From contig CP070840.1 in NCBI GenBank assembly GCA_020342025.1, positions 3,691,033-3,728,688 on the forward strand: a stretch of DNA of 37,656 nucleotides. The letters are read 5' to 3'. Every line of letters begins with the position of its first letter. Within the stretch, counting starts at the first letter, position 1. This document shows, piece by piece, positions 16,938-23,999 of the stretch. This stretch comes from Deltaproteobacteria bacterium. GTDB taxonomy: Bacteria; Desulfobacterota; DSM-4660; Desulfatiglandales; HGW-15. The translations under genes were made by a program, and so were the position numbers. The notes below the pieces were generated by a model. It ran no database searches and was not told the origin of the DNA. It saw only the letters and a list, made by a program, of their open reading frames with translations.

Positions 16938-17747
16938 ATGTTTGCCTACCATCCCTCCCCCTCTCTCTTCTCATCCCTTTTGACATTCTTTTTTCTCGTT
17001 TCCCTTTCCAGCTGTGCCACGATCTACAAACCCCTCGGTGACAAGGAGGTGGATGTTATCCTGTCCAGGATACAAGCGCAAGAGGGCAAGGTATTCTCAT
17101 TTTACTCATCGGGCAGTATATCCCTTCAAGACCGGGATTGGGACTCAGAGTCGCATGTCTTGATAGTGGGCAACAGAAACCCATTCAAAATAAAGATCGA
17201 GGTTACGCATCCTTGGGGTCGTCCCATTGTTCATATCTTGATTGACGGAAAAAATCTTCAGGTCCTTTCTTTCCCAGAAAAGAAACTCTATCTTGGCGCC
17301 TTTACTCCCGAAGCCCTGTCCCGATTTCTCCCTGGGGAATTGGACGCACATCTAGTCTGGGCTGTCCTGAGGGGATACCCCCACCTTCTAGCCCATCATA
17401 GGACCGCTTCCATTAAAGCCAATCAGCTAAGGTTATTCGATGAGAAGGGAAAAGTCCTAGAAATAATAGACCTTCACCCTGAGAGCAAACTACCCAGGAT
17501 GGTCTTTTTTCCTGAAAAAAATATGGGTTTGGAATTTTCAGATTTTCAGGAACTTGATGGGATCTATTATGCCCGCAACGTGAGGGTAGAAGATATGGAC
17601 GGAAAGAGCAATCTGATGTTAAGAAACAGAAAAACGGTTTTCAACAAAACCATCCCTAAGCAGGTCTTTTACCTTGAAAAACCTCCAGCTTTTCGCACTT
17701 ATTATCTCGAAGAAAATTCTAATGAGACCGCCCCTAGCCTCCGATAG
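16938..17747 (+). CDS. DUF4292/LolB-like outer-membrane lipoprotein
   Basis: About 269 residues. Signal peptide MFAYHPSPSLFSSLLTFFFLVSLSSC ends in a lipobox (LSSC). The mature part is beta-rich with a repeating pattern typical of LolA/LolB-like half barrels: FYSSGSISLQD, NPFKIKIEVTHPWGRPIVHILIDG, LQVLSFPEKKLYLGAFTPEALSRFLPGEL. These proteins bind acyl chains of lipoproteins at the outer membrane. The call is by pattern, not strong identity. The frame opens with TTG at 16917, but ATG 16938 has GGAG upstream and a normal signal length. It ends 14 bp inside the tail of the convergent moaA gene. Confidence 0.7.
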   Translation: MFAYHPSPSLFSSLLTFFFLVSLSSCATIYKPLGDKEVDVILSRIQAQEGKVFSFYSSGSISLQDRDWDSESHVLIVGNRNPFKIKIEVTHPWGRPIVHILIDGKNLQVLSFPEKKLYLGAFTPEALSRFLPGELDAHLVWAVLRGYPHLLAHHRTASIKANQLRLFDEKGKVLEIIDLHPESKLPRMVFFPEKNMGLEFSDFQELDGIYYARNVRVEDMDGKSNLMLRNRKTVFNKTIPKQVFYLEKPPAFRTYYLEENSNETAPSLR

Positions 17748-18729
17748 TGGACATCTGGCGAATACATTTTCGAGGGCCCTGACCCAGCGGGCCAGGGTCT
17801 TTGGGCTTACTTTCCATGGCCAACCTGATCAGCTCCAAGAGATGGCCATCATTGTTCCCGTTCCTCAGGGGCGTCTTGATGTCAATCTCATGCTCAGAAA
17901 AAAGGCAACTCCTGAGGTGTCCCTCCGCAGTCAGCCGCAATCGATTGCATATGTTACAAAAATGATTGCTTAAGGCTCCGATAAAGCCTATCTCCCCCTT
18001 ACTCCCGTCCAGGACGAACCTTTCTGCCGGACCACCAAAAGGGTCTGGTTTGATGGGTTTCAGGCTCCCCAGACTCTCAATCCGACGGAGGATTTCATCC
18101 GTGGACATGAATTTCTCCCAGCTCCAGCAATTTTGCTCTCCTACGGGCATGAACTCGATAAAACGAACATGGTAAGGCTTTTCCAAGGTCAGTCGGGCAA
18201 AATCCAAGATCTCATCATCATTAATGCCCTTTAGGACCACCACATTGATCTTGATGGGGCTGAATCCGAGGCGTTCTGCCTCCTGAATACCCTGCCAGAC
18301 GCGGTCAAAAGAGTCTCGCCCCGTAATGTGTGAAAAACGCTTCGCCTTGAGGGAATCCAAACTCACATTGATACGACAGATGCCGCAACCCTTAATGTCA
18401 GCAGCAAACTCCTTCAGCAAAACCCCATTGGTGGTCAAAGTAACTTCATTGAGTCCCTCCATATTACACAGCCGCTTAAGGAAACCGAGAAATCCTTTCC
18501 GAACCAGTGGTTCTCCGCCCGTCAACCGTATTTTTCGAATACCAGACTGTACGGAAAGCTTGACCAAATGCAGTATCTCCTCGTAGGTAAGGATCTCCTC
18601 ATGGGGCACGAACGTGCATCCCTCTTCTGGCATACAATAGGTACACCTCAGGTTGCAACGGTCAGTGACCGAAAGTCTCAAGTAGTTGATTTGTCGTTTG
18701 CTCTTATTCACAAAAGATTCAGAACCCAT
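17734..18729 (-). CDS. moaA: GTP 3',8-cyclase MoaA (molybdenum cofactor synthesis)
   Basis: A 331-residue radical SAM enzyme converting GTP to 3',8-cyclo-GTP, the first step of molybdopterin synthesis. The radical SAM cluster motif CNLRCTYCMPEEGC is at residues 26-39. A second 4Fe-4S site is formed by CNICNRLRLTAEGHLRSC near residues 260-277. The protein ends in STIGG, the conserved C-terminal double glycine. Start ATG 18729 has GAGG five bases upstream. No other moa/moe gene is present, but the Mo/W enzyme at 24000 would need this cofactor. The 3' end overlaps the DUF4292-like gene tail to tail. Confidence 0.96.
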   Translation of the reverse strand: MGSESFVNKSKRQINYLRLSVTDRCNLRCTYCMPEEGCTFVPHEEILTYEEILHLVKLSVQSGIRKIRLTGGEPLVRKGFLGFLKRLCNMEGLNEVTLTTNGVLLKEFAADIKGCGICRINVSLDSLKAKRFSHITGRDSFDRVWQGIQEAERLGFSPIKINVVVLKGINDDEILDFARLTLEKPYHVRFIEFMPVGEQNCWSWEKFMSTDEILRRIESLGSLKPIKPDPFGGPAERFVLDGSKGEIGFIGALSNHFCNICNRLRLTAEGHLRSCLFSEHEIDIKTPLRNGNNDGHLLELIRLAMESKPKDPGPLGQGPRKCIRQMSTIGG

Positions 18730-18780
18730 GGGTCCTCGTTTCCGTCGGGCTTAAACGCAACTCTTTTCGTTGTACCTTTC

Positions 18781-18810
18781 TCATACCATTAGGTTTAATC
18801 ATTTTGTCAA
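18781..18810 (-). promoter_or_regulatory. Possible sigma-70 promoter for moaA
   Basis: On the minus strand TTGACA (18805-18810) is followed after 19 bases by TATGAG (18780-18785). The -35 is perfect but the -10 is poor and the spacing long. Confidence 0.3.
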
Positions 18811-18846
18811 CAAATGCAAGGCGGGGCTTTTTGTCGCTGCCCATTT

Positions 18847-19896
18847 TCAGGTTCTGAACAGCACCTCCTGTCGCTCTTCCTCAGTGGGGAGAGTATCCCT
18901 TGCTTTCTGCTCCGTAGAGATCCCCTCTTTCAAGAAGTACCGTTCAAAAAGCCTGTTAAAATCGGTCCATGCCCCTTCTTGCCGGTCCTTTTCCATGAAA
19001 CGCCCCAGACCGTTCATCTTGGCATCCAAGTCATCAATCAGGTGAAGGGCAAAGGCCTCCAGGAACTTGGGCCTTTTGGGGGAGCCGAATTCATACTGGC
19101 CATGATGGCTGAGTATGAGATGTTTAAGACGGAGGGAAAGGTTCTGAGGAAAGCTTTTTATGGCGGATAGCTTCTCATCCACCATACTCACCCCTAAAAT
19201 CAGATGTCCCAGGAGTCTTCCCTCATCCGTGTAATCGATTAGCTTGTCAAACTTCAATTCCCTTATTTTCCCGATGTCGTGCAAAAAGGCGCCTGCCAGC
19301 AGGAGATCCTTGTCCAATTCCGGATAGTGTTCTGCCACAGCCTTGCTCATTTCACACACTGAATAGGTGTGCTCAAGAAGTCCACCAAGGTAGCTGTGGT
19401 GAAAGGTTTTGGCTGCGGGAGCCTTCTTGAGCAGCGAAACAAATCGCCGGTCTGAGAGAAACTTATCAATAAGGGTCTCCAGATGAGAATTCTTTGTCTG
19501 TCTGAGAATGGCCCTTAATGATGTCATCATCTTAGAGACGTCCTTCGGCGTGGTTTCTAGAAAAAGGGTTGGATCTCCGCCATCCTCTGCTAGGCTCAGA
19601 CTTGAGAGCGTCACTTGGATCTGATCTCGGAAAGAACTGGCATAACCCACCACGTCCAGAATGTCCCCATCATTAAAAATTGAAGAGAACGCCTCCGCCC
19701 TATCCCACATTCTTGCTTCGATCTCTCCCGTGCGATCGGTCAGGGTAATACTCAGGAAAGGGTCTCCCTTTTTGGTCAATCCCACTCTCTTCCCCTTGGC
19801 AAGGTAGTGGCCACGTACATGATCATCAACCTTTATGTCCTTGACCCAAAGATGGGACCTATCCCCTGCTGTTTGGATTTCACCCCTGCTAATCAT
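18847..19896 (-). CDS. YhaM-like OB-fold/HD-domain 3'-5' exonuclease
   Basis: About 349 residues. The N-terminal OB-fold nucleic-acid-binding domain (VDDHVRGHYLAKGKRVG... DRTGEIEARMWDRAEAF, residues 15-100) is followed by an HD phosphohydrolase domain with HHSYLGGLLEHTYSV and FLHDIGKIRE (metal-binding His and His-Asp). This is the YhaM architecture: Mn-dependent 3'-5' exoribonuclease or exodeoxyribonuclease in the cytoplasm. The frame is open far upstream into the aldolase gene, but ATG 19896 is right after a GAGGGGAC ribosome-binding site and overlaps the aldolase stop by 8 bp (ATGATTAG), indicating translational coupling. Confidence 0.88.
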   Translation of the reverse strand: MISRGEIQTAGDRSHLWVKDIKVDDHVRGHYLAKGKRVGLTKKGDPFLSITLTDRTGEIEARMWDRAEAFSSIFNDGDILDVVGYASSFRDQIQVTLSSLSLAEDGGDPTLFLETTPKDVSKMMTSLRAILRQTKNSHLETLIDKFLSDRRFVSLLKKAPAAKTFHHSYLGGLLEHTYSVCEMSKAVAEHYPELDKDLLLAGAFLHDIGKIRELKFDKLIDYTDEGRLLGHLILGVSMVDEKLSAIKSFPQNLSLRLKHLILSHHGQYEFGSPKRPKFLEAFALHLIDDLDAKMNGLGRFMEKDRQEGAWTDFNRLFERYFLKEGISTEQKARDTLPTEEERQEVLFRT

Positions 19897-21184
19897 CAAA
19901 GTCCCCTCTTGGACCTTTCTCAGAACTGATTTCCACTGCGCGCTCTTTGATCTTTGCCTCTGTCCACTCTGAAGGGTCCTCGATTCTACCAACCTTTGGA
20001 CCCAGATCGTGGGAGCCTGCTTTCACTATGGCATCAATGGCCAACGGGGCTGTATCTTGTGCGTTGAAAACATGGGTCAGGAGATCGTAAACAAAATCTT
20101 CCACCGCCTTGACCATCCTCTCGCGCACCTGTCGGGGTAATCCCAACAACTTGTTTTCAAAGGGGAGATTAAGCTTCTTGTAATCGCCACCCTTGAGTCC
20201 CTTCTCCTTTGCGTACGCAACCATCTCTGCCCATAGGTCGGGGGTCACACCTTTGTCCGCTTCTTTGACAAACTCACCACTCTCGTCGAGCATGGCGTTT
20301 CCGTACGCATTGACCTTGACACCCCACGTGAGCATTTGAAGGGCTGTGGCCACGTTGGCCTTTGTGGTGTTTGTTTTTTGGGCAATTCTCCTGAGGCGTT
20401 CTGAATCATTTCCCGACGTTCCGTGTTGCGCTCCAGAGACCTTATAAGTTTCAAGTGCCTTGTGGATTTGAACGGTGAGAGGCACCTGTATACCGGTTTC
20501 GGCGTCCTGGATACCGTGTGTTGTGCCGTTGTTCAGGGCAATCCAGTCCGGGAAGATATCATGGGCGTTGAGTCCCTGGATCAGAAAGAGGGCCTCATTC
20601 ACTGTGGAAAGGCCTTCCTTGCCTTTAATCTCCCCCACCTCCGTCTCATAGCCGGCCCATTTGGGGACGAAAGGATTAAGGGCAATGCTGGCCAGCAGAT
20701 TCTCATCGTCAGGGAGGTGTGACGCATCGATAGCAATAGATGTCATCCCCGCATCAAACATGGACGGGATCTCAATCCTTGCTGCCGCCACATCCTTATC
20801 GCCCTTTATGCCATAGTGGTCTGCATGGATGGCGACAGGGACGGTTATTCCCAATTCATTGCATATGGAATCCACCTGTCTGGCCAAATTCCAGTAATTT
20901 ACCGCGCAGTAGGCCTTAGCACCTCCCTCAGATTTGGCGATCTCAACGATTATGGCAGCATTGGCTTTTTGCGCCGCCTGGAGCGCCCCGCGAATAACAA
21001 AGTGATTCCTCCCGTTGGCCGCAATGGTCATGGCCTTTCCTTTCGCTATCATTGCCCGATCGATCACCTTCCCGCTCACAATAAGTGCCCTTGAATTTGG
21101 AAATAGCTTTGCGATATTGGGCGGGCGCCCAATCTCGATGGCCCTTTCAAAATCAGCAGAGGCTTTTTGCTTCTTTGAAGACAT
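19889..21184 (-). CDS. Class II (zinc) fructose-bisphosphate aldolase family protein
   Basis: A 431-residue cytosolic aldolase-family protein, longer than the usual 285-360 residues. Putative zinc ligands are in AIHADHYG, ETEVGEI, LNNGTTHGI and GAQHGTSGND, in the order seen in class II aldolases, with NAYGNAML matching the loop after the last histidine. Expected reaction: reversible cleavage of fructose 1,6-bisphosphate or a related ketose bisphosphate. The extra C-terminal segment (VRERMVKAVEDFVYDLLTHVF onward) is seen in the long aldolase subgroup. ATG 21184 has a GGAGGAG site. The overlap with a YhaM-like nuclease has no obvious metabolic logic. Confidence 0.88.
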   Translation of the reverse strand: MSSKKQKASADFERAIEIGRPPNIAKLFPNSRALIVSGKVIDRAMIAKGKAMTIAANGRNHFVIRGALQAAQKANAAIIVEIAKSEGGAKAYCAVNYWNLARQVDSICNELGITVPVAIHADHYGIKGDKDVAAARIEIPSMFDAGMTSIAIDASHLPDDENLLASIALNPFVPKWAGYETEVGEIKGKEGLSTVNEALFLIQGLNAHDIFPDWIALNNGTTHGIQDAETGIQVPLTVQIHKALETYKVSGAQHGTSGNDSERLRRIAQKTNTTKANVATALQMLTWGVKVNAYGNAMLDESGEFVKEADKGVTPDLWAEMVAYAKEKGLKGGDYKKLNLPFENKLLGLPRQVRERMVKAVEDFVYDLLTHVFNAQDTAPLAIDAIVKAGSHDLGPKVGRIEDPSEWTEAKIKERAVEISSEKGPRGDFDD

Positions 21185-21207
21185 CTTTCTCCTCCTTCAA
21201 GTCAGGC

Positions 21208-21274
21208 GAGATTGCTTCGCTTCGCTCGCAATGACGCTGTGAAACTGTCATTGCGAGCGAAGCGAAGCAATCTC
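21208..21274. repeat. 28-bp perfect inverted repeat (GTCATTGCGAGCGAAGC family)
   Basis: Arms 21208-21235 and 21247-21274 are exact reverse complements over 28 bp with an 11-nt loop. The arm GTCATTGCGAGCGAAGCGAA is a motif I recall as a dispersed intergenic repeat in many anaerobic bacterial genomes. It lies upstream of the class II aldolase gene and downstream of the alcohol dehydrogenase gene. Without a T-run it is a REP-like or MITE-like element rather than a standard terminator. Confidence 0.75.
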
Positions 21275-21348
21275 CTACGTTTTAATCGCAAATTTTCACT
21301 ACCAAAAACGTGACAGATCTAAAATACGGACTTTCAATCCAGCCAGAC

Positions 21349-22380
21349 TCATCTCTCTGGTTCTACGATGACCTTGATGCACTCGTGTTCCAAAGGCGCG
21401 CAAACCTTCTGAAATCCCTCAGGTGCTGCCCCCAAAGCCAATCTGTGGGTAATGGTTTTGCTGACTGGAACCGTGCCGGCATGTATGAGTTTGAGGGCTG
21501 TCTCGCAGTCATATGGCGCACCCGCATAGGTGCTTGTCAGGGTTAACTCCGTTCTCCAGAAAATATCGTTGATAGCCGCGGGGATGGTGGCCCCTTCGGA
21601 CGCCCCGCTAAAAAACAGGATGGTTCCCCCTTTCTCCACGCTTTCAAAGGCGAGTGGAATAAATCCTTCGAAGCAAATAATAACGAGATCCGCCAGCCGT
21701 CCTTCATTAACGTCTTTAAGGGATTCGACCAGGGTCTCATCTGCTTTAAGCAAGGCATGGGCACCCATCTCCTCTGCCTTTTCCAACCTGAAGGGAATGG
21801 TATCCACGGCCACCACTGGCCCTGCCCCGAGAGCACGAGCCAGACTCACATGGAGCAATCCCGATATACCGCTCCCCAGCACCAATACGGACTGCCCTGG
21901 TTTCAAGCCTGCGTTTCGCTGCCCCCTCAGGACGCATGCGAGGGGTTCCATAAAGGATGCCTCCTCATAGGTAACCCCATCCGGGATTTTGAAAACCCCC
22001 CGGTCCACGTTAATAGCGGGAATACGCACATATTCGGCAAAACCGCCCGGGTAAAAGTGGGTACCCTTTAGCAGCGTTTCACACACCGTATGATGGCCAT
22101 TGAGGCAGTAATGGCACGTATTGCATGGGACATGGTGGGTCGCCGCAATTCGATCTCCGGGCTGAAATTTCTGCACACCCTCGCCCACTTCAAACACCTC
22201 CCCGGCTGTTTCATGTCCGAGGACCAGTGGAACCTTATCCCGCCGGTACCACTCCATGACATCGCTTCCACATATGCCGCTCGCCTTGACCTTCATAAGC
22301 AATTCGCCAGGGCCTACCTCTGGTATGGGCATCTCCTCAAGGCGCACATCCTTATTGCTGTAATACATCAAAACGCGCAT
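21349..22380 (-). CDS. Zinc-dependent medium-chain alcohol/polyol dehydrogenase
   Basis: About 343 residues of the zinc MDR superfamily. The catalytic zinc site is in SGICGSDV and LGHETAGEV. The structural zinc is bound by four cysteines in CNTCHYCLNGHHTVC (about residues 91-105). A Rossmann motif VLGSGISGL (about 168) and an Asp at the end of the second strand (VAVDT) indicate NAD(H). Relatives oxidise sorbitol, threonine or other secondary alcohols; the substrate cannot be set. The frame begins at GTG 22398, but ATG 22380 (MRVLMYYSN) matches the family start. It follows the LsrF-like aldolase on the same strand after 166 bp containing a hairpin, so the two may act on one substrate. Confidence 0.9.
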   Translation of the reverse strand: MRVLMYYSNKDVRLEEMPIPEVGPGELLMKVKASGICGSDVMEWYRRDKVPLVLGHETAGEVFEVGEGVQKFQPGDRIAATHHVPCNTCHYCLNGHHTVCETLLKGTHFYPGGFAEYVRIPAINVDRGVFKIPDGVTYEEASFMEPLACVLRGQRNAGLKPGQSVLVLGSGISGLLHVSLARALGAGPVVAVDTIPFRLEKAEEMGAHALLKADETLVESLKDVNEGRLADLVIICFEGFIPLAFESVEKGGTILFFSGASEGATIPAAINDIFWRTELTLTSTYAGAPYDCETALKLIHAGTVPVSKTITHRLALGAAPEGFQKVCAPLEHECIKVIVEPER

Positions 22381-22435
22381 TGTTTTGTCATTGGTCACTA
22401 GTCACTAGTCTCTTGCTTGCCTCGTGGAATTTTTA

Positions 22436-22468
22436 CCCCGTGGAATGCGTCAGCCTATTCCACTGGGG
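22436..22468. repeat. CCCC-GTGGAAT inverted repeat between dehydrogenase and aldolase genes
   Basis: CCCCGTGGAAT (22436-22446) pairs with ATTCCACTGGGG (22457-22468) with a 10-nt loop and one unpaired base. A third GTGGAAT copy at 22424-22430 gives a direct repeat. No T-run follows in either direction. Confidence 0.5.
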
Positions 22469-22546
22469 CTCCCAATTCGTTGTGAGACTATTCCTCTGGG
22501 CTCATAGGTCTGTCGCTTTAGGCGGGTCTGAGCTCTGAAACCACAT

Positions 22547-23440
22547 CTACCCTTCTCTCTTGAGTGTCTCAAACAGCTCAAACGCCTGTTTAGGCGTGGC
22601 TTTGTCATGGATTACGGTGTTCAATGCCCTCATCATGGCTACAGGATGTGGATTTTGCCAGACATTTCTTCCCAAGTTTACCCCTATGGCTCCCTTTTGC
22701 ATGCCGTCATATACAAACTCGAAGACCTCCAATTCTGTCTCACATTTGGGTCCACCAGCAATCACCACAGGCACGGGGCATCCATTGGTCACCTTATCGA
22801 AATCTTCGGTAGAATAGTATGTCTTTACGATTTTTGCCCCCAGTTCGGCGGCAATACGACATGCCAAAGCCAAGTAACGCCCCGTTCTCTTCTCCAGCTC
22901 TTTTCCCACGGCGGTCACGGCCATCACGGGAATGCCATAATCTTCGCATTCATTAACAAGCATAGACAGACTCTCGAGGCTCTCCTTCTCGTAATCACTC
23001 CCCACAAAAATGGAAATCCCCACGGCCGCCACATTGAGACGGATGATCTCCTCTATAGAGGTGGTGAGCACCTCATCGGCCAGATCCTTTCCCACCACAC
23101 TTGTCCCCCCTGAGACCCTCAGAATAATGGGAGTATTCATATCCGGACTTATGGCGGAGCGTAGAACGCCCCTTGTCACAAAAAGACCGTCCGCATAGGG
23201 AACCAGGTCCCTGATGGTTTCACCCGGCCTTTCCAAACACCGGGTGGGGCCCTGGAAATAACCGTGATCGATGGGAAGAAACTGGCAGTGGCCGTCCGGT
23301 TTTATGAGGTGGGAAAGTCGATTTCTCATTCCCCAATCAAGGTTTTCGGCACCCTTGATCCATTTCCCTTTTACAATCACGCGTTCTTCTGGCATCTCCG
23401 AGACCTCCCTCGCCTCCAAAATCTTTCCTGCATCTGCCAT
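22547..23440 (-). CDS. LsrF/DhnA-type class I aldolase family protein
   Basis: About 297 residues with a TIM-barrel class I aldolase pattern. FLPIDHGYFQGP near residue 60 is the DHG motif of DhnA/LsrF-type enzymes, and AKIVKTYYSTEDF contains the likely Schiff-base Lys. C-terminal phosphate-binding loops VIAGGPKCETE and GAIGVNLGRNVWQNPHP are typical. Members include LsrF thiolase, archaeal-type FBP aldolase and ADH synthase; the exact reaction is undetermined. The frame opens at 23533, but ATG 23440 has GGAGGAG six bases upstream and is the clear start. It diverges from the Mo/W operon with a 559-bp gap. Confidence 0.87.
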   Translation of the reverse strand: MADAGKILEAREVSEMPEERVIVKGKWIKGAENLDWGMRNRLSHLIKPDGHCQFLPIDHGYFQGPTRCLERPGETIRDLVPYADGLFVTRGVLRSAISPDMNTPIILRVSGGTSVVGKDLADEVLTTSIEEIIRLNVAAVGISIFVGSDYEKESLESLSMLVNECEDYGIPVMAVTAVGKELEKRTGRYLALACRIAAELGAKIVKTYYSTEDFDKVTNGCPVPVVIAGGPKCETELEVFEFVYDGMQKGAIGVNLGRNVWQNPHPVAMMRALNTVIHDKATPKQAFELFETLKREG

Positions 23441-23533
23441 ATTCATCTCCTCCATCAAAAGGGGAACCTCTAGGTAAGACTTTCTCATTACACTGAAAAT
23501 TTTACTTTTAGGACAACTCATAAACCCTGTCAA

Positions 23534-23999
23534 GGGGCAATTACTGACCCAAATCCAGCATCTAATTTACTTATCAGGACTGAAATCAGCAGCTTATGGA
23601 GTATTCCTGATCACCAGCAAGGTATTAGATGCAAGGCGCCGCAAGCCTGCCCCCACGGAAGCGGGGGGAGGTGCGATCGCTTGCCCGCCTTTGGCGGGAA
23701 GGCAATCCGCCGGAGGCGGACGAGCGCCGCAGAACCTGTCCCTGCGAAAGCAGGGATGATGCCTTGATGGTGGATCAGGGACTGAGCAAACTCTGGATCC
23801 CAAACGGCCTCTACCTGTTCATTCTCTCTGCTGCAGCTTCTCAGTGAATTATGCCCTCCAGGAAGTTCGTATGGTTTGTAATAGAAGGCTTCTTAAGAAT
23901 TTTCTTGACAATCTTCACGTCGATGGAACACATGTACCAGACTACGAAACTGGACAACACCCACTTGGGGTCTAAAAAGAGAGAGGAGAGGATTCAGAA
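23534..23999. repeat. Gap with clustered short palindromes before the Mo/W operon
   Basis: No convincing gene. Between about 23629 and 23762 there are several tandem GC-rich hairpins: CCCCC-CGGAAG-GGGGG-like at about 23649, TTGCC-CGCC-TTTG-GCGG-GAAGGCAA at about 23681, TCCGCC-GGA-GGCGGA at about 23707, and CCCTGC-GAAA-GCAGGG at about 23742. The block opens with GATGCAAGGC, also present in the 4332-4593 repeat. This is probably an accumulation of REP-like repeat units. TTGACA at 23905-23910 lacks a good -10 box. Confidence 0.45.

Noticed and set aside
23905..23933. TTGACA as promoter of the Mo/W operon
   Set aside because: At 16-18 bp spacing no acceptable -10 hexamer is present (best is ACACAT).
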